DNA from: Campylobacterota bacterium
GTDB taxonomy: Bacteria > Campylobacterota > Campylobacteria > Campylobacterales > Sulfurospirillaceae
Assembly (NCBI GenBank): GCA_009930355.1
Contig: RZYK01000082.1
Coordinates: forward strand, 1-8,479
Direction: 5' to 3'
Length of the DNA stretch: 8,479 bases
The translations under genes and the position numbers were made by a program. The notes beneath the pieces are model-generated. The model made no database searches. It worked only from the letters and a program-made list of their open reading frames with translations, and was not told where the DNA came from. Below, one piece after another: positions 1 to 6,697 of this stretch (its first letter is position 1; each line of letters begins with the position of its first letter).

Positions 1-1
1 C

Positions 2-220
2 TTTATCAATAACTATTTACTAAAAATTCGCTATCGTTTCACGATTAAAGAGATACCGTACGAAGGTGGATATGGTTGCATTTTTTTTAATAGAGAAAAA
101 AAGATGTGTTCTATCTATGACGTACGCCCATCTCAGTGCCGAACGTTCCCTTTTTGGGAGTATTTTAAAGAAAACATTGATGAGGTAGTTACAGAATGTC
201 CCGGTATTATTCGCTTATAG
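2..220 (+). CDS. YkgJ-family cysteine-cluster protein, 3' end only
   Basis: This is the C-terminal 72 codons of a gene that begins left of the window; the stop TAG is at 218-220. Four cysteines remain, at residues 26, 36, 46 and 66 of the visible part. The pattern C-S-I-Y-D-V-R-P-S-Q-C-R-T-F-P-F followed by E-C-P-G is the typical tail of the YkgJ/CxxCxxCC family (putative zinc- or iron-chelating domain). That family includes proteins called flagellin N-methylase-like. The N-terminal CxxCxxCC part lies outside the window, so no function can be assigned. The last 25 bases overlap the start of the next gene, which suggests co-transcription and translational coupling. Family assignment is fairly secure from the C-terminal motif; the biochemical role is unknown. 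Confidence 0.75.
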   Translation, partial: FINNYLLKIRYRFTIKEIPYEGGYGCIFFNREKKMCSIYDVRPSQCRTFPFWEYFKENIDEVVTECPGIIRL

Positions 221-1467
221 TTATTCTTTTTTTAGTGGCAGGGTGTAGCACAAAAGAAGTGGTTGTGCTTAATGAAACCACTAAAAAAGTCTTTGAAGAA
301 GAAGACAATCTTATTTTACAAGCTTTGCATTATCAGCAAAACGGTGATTATGTCAATGCCCGCAAAATTTATCATGATCTCTATGAAAAAAGCCAAAAGA
401 AGGTTTATTTAACTGAAGATGCAGGCTTAGCCTTTGTTCTAGGAGATCCTGATGCTCCTGCACTGATTGCAGAGGGGCTTCAAAAATACCCTGATGAAAA
501 AAACTTTAACCGTCTTTTAGTAGGACAACTGGTGAAAGAAAGACGTTATGAAGAGGCAGAAAAAGAGATACTCAAACTCATCGCTTATGATAAAAGTATT
601 CAACATTTAAGTATTGCAGGTAATTTATACTTACAAATGAAAGCCTATGATTTAGCGCTTAAATATTTTGAAAGTGCCTATAAACAAGAACAATCCGAAG
701 ACCTTCTCATGAACATTGTTGAATTACAATACCGCTTTTTAGATAAAAGAGATGATGCTATAGCCCTTTTAGAAACCTATGCCAATATGGAAGGTTGTGG
801 AAATAAAACCTGTTTTAAACTTATTGAAATTTATGGCAGAGAGCGTAATATCAAAGGATTAGTTGCAACCTACAAAAAACTCTACAAAGAGCATCAAAAT
901 GAAGAGTTATCTAAAAAAATTGTTGAACTCATGCTTTATGTTAAAGATATGAATGGTGCCATTCAATTTCTTAAAAACTCAACGTTTAATCAAGATATGC
1001 TTTTGCAAATTTATGCAACACAAAAACGTTTTTCAGAGGCTTATACCCTTTCAGAGCGTTTGTATATAGAGAGCAAAAATCTCGATTATTTGGGAAAAAT
1101 GGCGATTTATGAGTATGAAATGCATAAACCAAATCTTAATCCTGAAATTTTACAATCCATTATTATGAAATTTGAAGAGGTAACCAGTGTTTTGCACGAT
1201 TCAGTCTATTTTAACTATTATGGATATTTGCTTATTGACCACAATATAAACGTTGAAAAGGGTGTAACTTTAGTGCAAGAAGCCCTTAAAATAGAACCAA
1301 ACTCTCCTTTTTATCTTGATTCATTGGCGTGGGGATATTATAAACTAGGCAAATGTAAAGAAGCTTATGATGTTATAAAACAGTTGGGAGAAGCCATTAT
1401 TATCGAAGAAGAGGTTGAAGAACATCTTAACGCCATTAAAAAATGTTTGAAAGAGAAAAAAGAATGA
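196..1467 (+). CDS. TPR-repeat lipoprotein, probably outer membrane
   Basis: A 423-residue secreted lipoprotein of unknown specific function. The N-terminus is a short lipoprotein signal peptide: Arg3, a hydrophobic core at residues 6-15, and lipobox V-A-G-C with the lipidated Cys at 17. Residue +2 is Ser, so by E. coli sorting rules it would go to the outer membrane and face the periplasm. The rest is helical with tetratricopeptide-like repeats. The clearest are at about 36-67, 103-133, 137-168 and 370-400 (L-D-S-L-A-W-G-Y-Y-K-L-G-K-x-K-E-A-Y). Cys201/206 and Cys387/417 could form disulfides (inference). The start at 196 is the only Met that yields a complete signal peptide. It overlaps the upstream gene by 25 bases, with GAGG at 182-185 about 10 bases upstream. 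It is followed by trpC through an ATGA overlap. I recall a lipoprotein in the same place before trpC in Campylobacter. TPRs suggest protein-protein scaffolding; nothing points to a named partner. Confidence 0.85.
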   Translation: MSRYYSLIVILFLVAGCSTKEVVVLNETTKKVFEEEDNLILQALHYQQNGDYVNARKIYHDLYEKSQKKVYLTEDAGLAFVLGDPDAPALIAEGLQKYPDEKNFNRLLVGQLVKERRYEEAEKEILKLIAYDKSIQHLSIAGNLYLQMKAYDLALKYFESAYKQEQSEDLLMNIVELQYRFLDKRDDAIALLETYANMEGCGNKTCFKLIEIYGRERNIKGLVATYKKLYKEHQNEELSKKIVELMLYVKDMNGAIQFLKNSTFNQDMLLQIYATQKRFSEAYTLSERLYIESKNLDYLGKMAIYEYEMHKPNLNPEILQSIIMKFEEVTSVLHDSVYFNYYGYLLIDHNINVEKGVTLVQEALKIEPNSPFYLDSLAWGYYKLGKCKEAYDVIKQLGEAIIIEEEVEEHLNAIKKCLKEKKE

Positions 1468-2252
1468 TTTTAGATGAGATTATTAAGCGTACACGTGAGG
1501 ATTTGGAAAAAAAGAAAAAAGAATACACCATAGACTGGCTTGGAAGAAGCCTTGCCTTTAACCCGTTTATGCCTCGTGATGTAAAGCCCTATCTTAAAGC
1601 AACCCCTCAAAACCCTTATCGTATTATTGCTGAAGTCAAAAAAGCAAGTCCGAGTAAAGGGATTATTAAAGAGGACTTTGACCCTTTAATGATTGCGAAA
1701 GCGTATGAGCTTGGAGGCGCTGATGCCATCTCTGTGCTCACTGAGCCACATTATTTTAAAGGCAATTTAGAATACCTCACTCAAATTCGCCGTTATGTTC
1801 CAACCCCACTGTTACGTAAAGATTTTATTATTGATGAGTACCAAATTTTAGAAGCGCTGGTCTATGGAGCTGATTTTATTTTATTGATTGCAAAAGCACT
1901 GAGTAAAACCGAACTTAAGAACTTATTGGAGTATGCATTACGACTTGGACTCGAAGTTTTAGTCGAAATACATGACAAAGAAGACTTGGTCAAAGCGATG
2001 TATGCAGGGGCAAATATTATTGGAATTAACCATCGAAACCTTGAGACGTTTGAGATGGATATGAGCTTAACCGAAAAGCTGATGCCACTTATTCCTCAAA
2101 ATAAAATTATTGTCGCAGAGAGTGGCTTGAATAATAAAGAGACCATAAAGCACTTAAGTCACGTTGGTGCAGATGCGTTTTTAATTGGAGAGCATTTTAT
2201 GCGAGAAGATGACATAGAAGCCTCTCTTCGTGCAATCAAAAAGGTAGATTAA
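1464..2252 (+). CDS. trpC: Indole-3-glycerol-phosphate synthase
   Basis: Cytoplasmic (beta/alpha)8-barrel enzyme of tryptophan synthesis. It closes and decarboxylates 1-(2-carboxyphenylamino)-1-deoxyribulose 5-phosphate to indole-3-glycerol phosphate. At 262 residues it is monofunctional, not fused to TrpF as in E. coli. The signature E-V-K-K-A-S-P-S-K-G is at 57-66, with Glu57 and Lys59. L-R-K-D-F-I follows (Lys119), then V-E-I-H (Glu168), I-N-H-R-N-L (Asn189), E-S-G-L (Glu219, Ser220) and the phosphate-binding G-A-D-A-F-L-I-G-E at 235-243. All catalytic positions known from IGPS structures are present. I chose the ATG at 1464, which overlaps the TPR lipoprotein stop as ATGA. An in-frame ATG at 1443 would add seven charged residues not typical of the family. 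No other trp gene is visible, so trpC is separated from the rest of the pathway, and the gene ends with a 1-base overlap into the HIT gene. Confidence 0.95.
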   Translation: MILDEIIKRTREDLEKKKKEYTIDWLGRSLAFNPFMPRDVKPYLKATPQNPYRIIAEVKKASPSKGIIKEDFDPLMIAKAYELGGADAISVLTEPHYFKGNLEYLTQIRRYVPTPLLRKDFIIDEYQILEALVYGADFILLIAKALSKTELKNLLEYALRLGLEVLVEIHDKEDLVKAMYAGANIIGINHRNLETFEMDMSLTEKLMPLIPQNKIIVAESGLNNKETIKHLSHVGADAFLIGEHFMREDDIEASLRAIKKVD

Positions 2253-2743
2253 TGGATTATATGTACGCACCATGGCGCAGTGCTTATTTTAGTGAAAAAC
2301 CTGAGGGTTGTGTTTTTTGTAATATTACAGACCATCCCGAAAAAGATGAAGAACATCATGTACTTTACCGTGATGAACACTGTTTTATTGTTATGAATCG
2401 CTACCCATACTCTCCTGGTCATTTTATGGTAATTCCTCACTACCATACTGACTGCGTTGAAGAACTGAGCCCTGAAGTGTGGGTACATATGTCTTTAATC
2501 GTTCAGCGCTGCATTGTCCTTTTAAAAGAGGGCATTGGAGCGCAGGGAGTTAATTTGGGAATGAATCTAGGCAAAAGTGGAGGAGCTGGCATTGCTGAGC
2601 ATATTCATTATCATGTTATTCCTCGCTGGTTAGGTGATACCAATTTTATTACTACCATTGCAGACAGCAGAGTGTATGGGGCTGATTTTGAGAAAATATA
2701 CACACATCTTAAAGGCTTAATTCCAAAGTACCTGCCATGTTAA
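2252..2743 (+). CDS. HIT-family nucleotide hydrolase/transferase
   Basis: A 163-residue histidine-triad protein. The triad H-I-H-Y-H-V-I is at 117-123. By family knowledge the middle His (119) is the nucleophile that is transiently nucleotidylated. Cys20-x-x-Cys23 and His63 probably form part of a structural zinc site. The opening M-D-Y-M-Y-A-P-W-R and the segment G-x-N-L-G-M-N-L-G-K-S-G-G-A-G at about 99-113 match the bacterial subgroup often labelled as Ap4A phosphorylase II-like or simply HIT family. The substrate is probably a dinucleoside polyphosphate or a nucleoside phosphoramidate, but the sequence does not decide which. The ATG at 2252 shares its A with the trpC stop; an internal ATG at 2261 is possible but would lose three conserved residues. 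It overlaps mnmH by 7 bases. I recall this gene sitting directly after trpC in Campylobacter, so the pairing appears lineage-conserved rather than functional. Confidence 0.9.
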   Translation: MDYMYAPWRSAYFSEKPEGCVFCNITDHPEKDEEHHVLYRDEHCFIVMNRYPYSPGHFMVIPHYHTDCVEELSPEVWVHMSLIVQRCIVLLKEGIGAQGVNLGMNLGKSGGAGIAEHIHYHVIPRWLGDTNFITTIADSRVYGADFEKIYTHLKGLIPKYLPC

Positions 2744-3744
2744 AGGATTTAGATATTGAAGCGTTTATAGCGCAAAAATCCTCATTTGATTTGCTCATTG
2801 ATGCACGAAGTCCCAAAGAGTTTGATGAATCGCACATCCCTAATGCTTCTAATTATTATGCATTAAGTGATGCTGAGCATCAAGAAGTAGGCACCCTTTA
2901 TAAAAATGTTTCGCATAACGATGCTAAACTTTTAGGCGCTCACTATATCTGCCAAAATAGCGCAAAACATCTTTTAGAGATTGGTAAAAAAATCAAAATA
3001 GGCTCAAAAATAGGCATTTACTGCGCTAAAGGAGGGCTTAGGTCAAGTTCTCTTGCTATTATTCTCTCGCATATAGGCTATCAAGTTTTTAGGCTTAAAG
3101 AGGGCTATAAAAGCTACCGTTTTTATGTTATTTCCTATCTCGATAACCTTCCTCACCGCCGTTTTATTCTCTTAGGTGGAAATACAGGCTGCGGAAAGAG
3201 TGAGCTCATTGCTAAACTCTCATCCTCACTAGATCTTGAAAGACTCGCCAATCATTTAGGTTCAAGTTTTGGTCATATCAAAGGAGCTCAACCCAGTCAA
3301 AAAGCATTTGAAAATAATGTATGCGAAATTTTACATAAAATTGATCCAAAGGCCTATATTTTCGTTGAAGCGGAGAGTAAGAGAATGGGCAAATGCACCA
3401 TTCCCTCTCGTTTACATGAACAGATGCAAAAGGGTTTTCGTATTGAAATTTCAGCTCCACTCACACAGAGAATTGAGCGTATTCTAAAGGATTATCACTC
3501 CATCTCTCCTGACTTTTTTTATGAAGCCATGCAAAAAATTTCTCCTTATATTCAAAAAAGCCTCAAAGAAAAGATTGTATTAGCTTATGAAGAAAATCAT
3601 ATCGAAAGAGTGGTAGAAATGCTTTTGGTTGGATATTATGATGTGGTCTATAAAAAACCACACCATATTGACTTTTTTATTGAGAATAAAAATGAGAGTG
3701 AAACCCTTAATATCCTAAAGAATCTACCCATTTTATATACTTAA
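2737..3744 (+). CDS. mnmH: tRNA 2-selenouridine synthase
   Basis: Cytoplasmic tRNA-modifying enzyme (also SelU/YbbB). It replaces the sulfur of 2-thiouridine at wobble position 34 of Lys, Glu and Gln tRNAs with selenium from selenophosphate, through a geranylated intermediate. Two domains are visible in 335 residues. The first is an N-terminal rhodanese domain (about 1-130) with L-I-D-A-R-S-P-K-E-F near 20-29 and the active-site loop Y-C-A-K-G-G-L-R-S-S, Cys96 being catalytic. The second is a P-loop domain with Walker A G-N-T-G-C-G-K-S at 148-155 and V-E-A-E-S-K-R at 210-216. Length is slightly below the roughly 364 residues of the E. coli enzyme. The start overlaps the HIT gene by 7 bases and lacks a clear Shine-Dalgarno, so translation probably depends on coupling. 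Its presence implies that the organism makes selenophosphate (SelD), encoded elsewhere. The stop overlaps the pdxA stop on the other strand. Confidence 0.92.
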   Translation: MLKDLDIEAFIAQKSSFDLLIDARSPKEFDESHIPNASNYYALSDAEHQEVGTLYKNVSHNDAKLLGAHYICQNSAKHLLEIGKKIKIGSKIGIYCAKGGLRSSSLAIILSHIGYQVFRLKEGYKSYRFYVISYLDNLPHRRFILLGGNTGCGKSELIAKLSSSLDLERLANHLGSSFGHIKGAQPSQKAFENNVCEILHKIDPKAYIFVEAESKRMGKCTIPSRLHEQMQKGFRIEISAPLTQRIERILKDYHSISPDFFYEAMQKISPYIQKSLKEKIVLAYEENHIERVVEMLLVGYYDVVYKKPHHIDFFIENKNESETLNILKNLPILYT

Positions 3745-4676
3745 AAGGTTAATAACTTCTTTCCTGTAGCAAGTTTTACGGCTTCCTTAACCGCATTAAT
3801 ATAACTTAGTGTTGAAGGATTGCCATCTTTATAGGCAATATCAAACGCTGTTCCATGATCAACGGACGTTCGAATAATTCCAGCATTAAGGCTTACGTTA
3901 ATACTCTCATCAAAATAGAGTGCTTTTAAAGGAATGAGCCCTTGATCGTGGTACATACAGACAAAGTAGCGAAATTTCTCACGATTGGCTTTGGTAAATG
4001 CCATGTCAGGCACAAAAGGTCCCACAAAAACTTCACGCTCTAAAAAGTGATTTGCTTTAAGAATCGCTTTTTTAATCTCTTCTTCTTCATCTCCAATAAC
4101 GCCATTATCGCCTGCATGTGGGTTGAGTCCTAAAACAGCGATTTTATCTTCCCCCAGCTCTTCATAGACTTTAAGTAAAAAAGGTTTTAGTTTTTTAGCT
4201 TTAATTTCATGGGGAACATCACACAAAGGAATATGATGGGTGTATAAAATGGTAAACATCTCCTCACATCCCAACATCATAATCGCTTCACACCCTAGCA
4301 AATCACTGAGGGCATCGGTATGGCCTTTGTATTCAAGTCCTGCCATTGCCCATGACTCTTTGTTAATAGGAAGGGTAACAATGCCACTGACTTCATTACT
4401 TTTAGCCAAAGCCACAGCGGTAATAAAAGAATCATACGAACTCTCTCCCGCTTCTGCTGAACAAACGCCTGCTTCAATTTCAAAAACTTTACCACAATCT
4501 CGTATCTCAAAATCCAAAGGAACGTCCACTCCTAAAAGAGCAGCACCCCAGCCGAGCATATTTTCATTAATACAATAAATCGGATAGCACAATTTTTTAA
4601 CTTCCACATGCGCTCTAAGCGCAATTTCCAAACCAATTCCGTTTAAATCCCCAATACTAATCGCTATTTTTTTCAT
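3741..4676 (-). CDS. pdxA: 4-hydroxythreonine-4-phosphate dehydrogenase
   Basis: Cytoplasmic NAD(P)-dependent enzyme of DXP-dependent vitamin B6 synthesis. It oxidises 4-phosphohydroxy-L-threonine to the unstable product that PdxJ condenses with deoxyxylulose phosphate. At 311 residues it is a little shorter than E. coli PdxA (about 329). Visible motifs are I-S-I-G-D-L-N-G-I-G-L-E at 6-17, G-H-T-D (His119), H-I-P-L-C-D-V (His148), N-P-H-A-G-D (His187), M-Y-H-D-Q-G (His243) and D-H-G-T-A-F-D at 273-279. His148, His187 and His243 correspond to the metal triad. The first motif is usually G-D-P-x-G-I-G-P-E; both prolines are replaced here, as I recall for Campylobacterota PdxA. The start overlaps the pdxJ stop as ATGA, so the two are translationally coupled. 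The C-terminus meets mnmH tail to tail. Confidence 0.95.
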   Translation of the reverse strand: MKKIAISIGDLNGIGLEIALRAHVEVKKLCYPIYCINENMLGWGAALLGVDVPLDFEIRDCGKVFEIEAGVCSAEAGESSYDSFITAVALAKSNEVSGIVTLPINKESWAMAGLEYKGHTDALSDLLGCEAIMMLGCEEMFTILYTHHIPLCDVPHEIKAKKLKPFLLKVYEELGEDKIAVLGLNPHAGDNGVIGDEEEEIKKAILKANHFLEREVFVGPFVPDMAFTKANREKFRYFVCMYHDQGLIPLKALYFDESINVSLNAGIIRTSVDHGTAFDIAYKDGNPSTLSYINAVKEAVKLATGKKLLTF

Positions 4677-5452
4677 CGTAACAATCCTAACATCTCTTTG
4701 ATGGCATTTTCCAACCCAACAAAAACAGATCGTGCAATAATACTCTGTCCAATATTCAGTTCACATATCTCTTTTATTTCAAAAATACGCTTAACATTGT
4801 GGTAATTTAAACCATGCCCGGCAGCAACTCTAAGCCCTAATTGACGAGCATATTTGGCGGCCATTTCAAGTTCATGAGTCGCTTCAATTAACTTTACATG
4901 TAAAGATTCTCTATCCAGTTCTAAGGCTTTGATACTATGGGCTGAGCGTGAAAGGTTAGAGTAAAGCATGGCATAAATATTGGCATAAAGACCGGTATGA
5001 AGCTCTATCCATTGGGCACCAATCTCATGTGAAGCCTCAACCATAGCACTTGTAGGATCAATAAAAAGGGAGAGTTCAATGTGCTCTTTTTTTAATTGTT
5101 TGGCAATTTTACGAATAACTTCTTTATTTTTGAGCACATCCAATCCGCCCTCTGTTGTTACTTCTTCACGTTTTTCAGGTACCAATGTCGCTCGGTGAGG
5201 ATGAAGCTCTATTACTTTTTCAATAATCTCTTTATTGATAGAACACTCTAAATTTACAGGAACTTGTGCATTTTCAATAATTTTTAAAGCATCCATATCA
5301 TTGATATGACGACGATCTTCTCTCAAATGAATTGTAATCTGATCTGCTCCTGAACGTTTAACCAAAGAGACGGCATCCAAAGGGTCAGGGTCATTAATTT
5401 TTCGTGCTTCTCTTAATACTGCAATATGATCAATATTTACGCCTAAAAGCAT
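4673..5452 (-). CDS. pdxJ: Pyridoxine 5'-phosphate synthase
   Basis: TIM-barrel enzyme that condenses 1-deoxy-D-xylulose 5-phosphate with 3-amino-2-oxopropyl phosphate to make pyridoxine 5'-phosphate, directly after the PdxA step. With the chosen start it is 259 residues, close to the usual length. Motifs in order: G-V-N-I-D-H-I-A-V-L-R at 4-14, I-H-L-R-E-D-R-R-H-I at 41-50, V-N-L-E (Glu69), V-P-E-K-R-E-E-V-T-T-E-G-G-L-D at 91-105, I-E-L-H-T-G at 149-154, G-H-G-L-N-Y at 212-217 and N-I-G-Q-S-I-I at 233-239. The frame is open to an ATG at 5488, but the true start is 5452. AAAGGA sits 6 bases before it, the conserved N-terminus begins there, and a TATAAT box occupies the region the longer form would translate. 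An exact TTTACATGTAAA palindrome lies at codons 184-187. Confidence 0.96.
   Translation of the reverse strand: MLLGVNIDHIAVLREARKINDPDPLDAVSLVKRSGADQITIHLREDRRHINDMDALKIIENAQVPVNLECSINKEIIEKVIELHPHRATLVPEKREEVTTEGGLDVLKNKEVIRKIAKQLKKEHIELSLFIDPTSAMVEASHEIGAQWIELHTGLYANIYAMLYSNLSRSAHSIKALELDRESLHVKLIEATHELEMAAKYARQLGLRVAAGHGLNYHNVKRIFEIKEICELNIGQSIIARSVFVGLENAIKEMLGLLR
4893..4904. repeat. Palindrome TTTACATGTAAA, copy 1 (in pdxJ)
   Basis: Perfect 12-base palindrome, extended to 14 bases by flanking C and G (CTTTACATGTAAAG). On the coding strand it covers codons for L-H-V-K in pdxJ. It is one of three exact copies within 1.1 kb. Confidence 0.8.
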
Positions 5453-5458
5453 AAGAGT

Positions 5459-5463
5459 TCCTT
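5459..5463 (-). promoter_or_regulatory. Shine-Dalgarno of pdxJ
   Basis: On the minus strand this reads AAGGA (within AAAGGAA), with 6 bases between it and the ATG at 5450-5452. It decides in favour of the 259-residue start over the longer in-frame ATG at 5488, which has no such element. Confidence 0.85.
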
Positions 5464-5477
5464 TATTATTTTTAACG

Positions 5478-5483
5478 ATTATA
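5478..5483 (-). promoter_or_regulatory. Probable pdxJA promoter, -10 box
   Basis: The minus strand carries a perfect TATAAT here, preceded by GGC and by T-rich DNA including a run of seven T about 20-30 bases upstream. Campylobacterota sigma-70 promoters typically have a strong -10 and T-rich periodic upstream DNA instead of a defined -35, which fits. Transcription would start near 5470-5472, giving a leader of about 20 bases before pdxJ. It places pdxJA under its own promoter, separate from the cytochrome genes that end at 5514. Inferred from sequence only. Confidence 0.6.
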
Positions 5484-5513
5484 GCCAAAACAATGTTTCA
5501 AAAAAATTTCATA

Positions 5514-6686
5514 CTATTGAGGAAGATGAATATGCGTAGCGTCTAAAATACCCCATTCAAAATTTTGATGGCACGCAAAACAATTTGCAGCGCTTTTTAC
5601 ATGTAAAGAATCAAATACCTTTTTATCAATTTTATGATGCACCTCTCTCCAATAAGGAACTTTACTCATGGAAAGGGGTCGAAGCTCACCTAAAGAATGC
5701 AGTGTTTTAAACGCTAATTTGTGACTGGAGCTCTCAGCGCTATGTGCCACCAAATAATCCTGGATACTTTGTTGTTCCGCTTTGCTAATATTATGTTCGG
5801 TAATTTTTTCACCAAAATGATTGTCTAATCCCTGCATGATTTTCACCCACGAATCTTTAGGTAGCATAAAAGGAGGGTAGGGCTTATGGCAATTTGAACA
5901 ACGCGCATACGCACTGTTTTCACTTTGAAAATTATGTCTCTCAAAATGCGTATGTGTTAAAAATGTCTCCCCATTACTTTTTACATGTAAAATAATACCA
6001 ACACACACTATAATAATGCCATAAGCAAAAAATTTCAACACTAAAGAGACCTGCGTATCTTGACCTTCTGCCTTTTTATACCCTGTAATCATGGCAAACA
6101 CCATATCGGTTTTATGGTAAAACTGCTCAATTAACACACCTATAACATGAACCATCACACAAGCAAAAAGAAAATAGGAAACAAAACGATGCAAAAAAGC
6201 AAAGGTAAAAGAGGATTGAAAAAAATCTTGATTTAAAAAACCAAAGAGTCCATTGGCTTCTTGTGTTCCTTGTAATAACAAACCTGTTAGAACAATAAAA
6301 CTACCCAAGGAAAGAACAAGTATCGTAAACCAACTAGATGCTGCATTATGCCCCGCGTAAATTTTCCGCCATCTGTTTTGTACTTTTTCTACAAAATAGT
6401 GTTTCAAGGCCTTAAAACTAAGTTGAAACGTCTTAAATCTTGCATAATAAGGTCCAATAAATCCCCAAATAATGCGAAAAAGTAAGACTACTCCAAAAAT
6501 AAAGCCAAAACAAATATGCCATGTATAGAAGGTATAAAAGAAAGAAGTTACAAAGGCAAAGAAAAAAGAGAGTGCAATAATCCAATGAATAATACGTGTA
6601 CACAACGGCCAAACAAAGACACTATTTTCTGAATTTTTCATACTATATGTGGATGTTTTTTGATGCGATTTTTGATCAAAAAACAT
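5514..6686 (-). CDS. Cytochrome b561-type membrane protein fused to diheme cytochrome c
   Basis: A 390-residue inner-membrane electron carrier with two parts. Residues 30-190 form a four-helix cytochrome b561-like domain: helices near 32-54, 56-76, 117-139 and 163-187, with candidate heme b ligands His34, His57, His113, His166 and His180. A fifth helix at 215-235 leads to a C-terminal domain with two c-type heme sites, C-S-N-C-H at 263-267 and C-F-A-C-H at 369-373. Their spacing and the ending resemble the DHC diheme cytochrome c family. Lysine- and arginine-rich loops after helices 2 and 4 put the N-terminus inside and the c-hemes in the periplasm, as c-type maturation requires. The start at 6686 has GGA 5 bases upstream; Met at 6641 (375 residues) is an alternative without a Shine-Dalgarno. 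It lies 11 bases after the cytochrome c lipoprotein. DHC genes usually accompany a separate cytochrome b and the heme protein SHP; here b and DHC are one chain and no SHP is seen. Confidence 0.85.
   Translation of the reverse strand: MFFDQKSHQKTSTYSMKNSENSVFVWPLCTRIIHWIIALSFFFAFVTSFFYTFYTWHICFGFIFGVVLLFRIIWGFIGPYYARFKTFQLSFKALKHYFVEKVQNRWRKIYAGHNAASSWFTILVLSLGSFIVLTGLLLQGTQEANGLFGFLNQDFFQSSFTFAFLHRFVSYFLFACVMVHVIGVLIEQFYHKTDMVFAMITGYKKAEGQDTQVSLVLKFFAYGIIIVCVGIILHVKSNGETFLTHTHFERHNFQSENSAYARCSNCHKPYPPFMLPKDSWVKIMQGLDNHFGEKITEHNISKAEQQSIQDYLVAHSAESSSHKLAFKTLHSLGELRPLSMSKVPYWREVHHKIDKKVFDSLHVKSAANCFACHQNFEWGILDATHIHLPQ
5596..5607. repeat. Palindrome TTTACATGTAAA, copy 2 (in b/diheme fusion)
   Basis: Exact second copy, sharing the longer context CTTTTTACATGTAAA with copy 3 and TTTACATGTAAAGA with copy 1. 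It encodes L-H-V-K-S at residues 361-365, just before the second heme c site. Confidence 0.8.
5980..5991. repeat. Palindrome TTTACATGTAAA, copy 3 (in b/diheme fusion)
   Basis: Exact third copy, a 14-base perfect palindrome with its flanks (TTTTACATGTAAAA). It encodes L-H-V-K-S at residues 233-237, at the periplasmic end of helix 5 of the b/diheme fusion protein. Confidence 0.8.
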
Positions 6687-6697
6687 CCCTATCCGTT

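Noticed and set aside
1443..1463. Upstream in-frame ATG that would lengthen TrpC by seven residues
   Set aside because: The added residues are charged and atypical for the family, and the ATG at 1464 forms the usual ATGA overlap with the previous stop.
2249..2488. Open frame of 79 codons on the minus strand opposite the HIT gene
   Set aside because: It lies wholly opposite the conserved HIT coding sequence and shows no domain or signal.
3746..3760. Short inverted repeat GTTA-A-TAAC near the mnmH/pdxA junction as a terminator
   Set aside because: Four weak pairs with a one-base loop and no adjacent T-run; it cannot act as an intrinsic terminator.
4240..4578. Open frame of 112 codons on the plus strand opposite pdxA
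   Set aside because: pdxA is intact and conserved on the other strand; this frame has no family signature and no convincing ribosome site.
5453..5488. Twelve-residue N-terminal extension of PdxJ
   Set aside because: The conserved start M-L-L-G-V-N-I-D begins at 5452 with a good Shine-Dalgarno, and the extension would run through the TATAAT promoter box.
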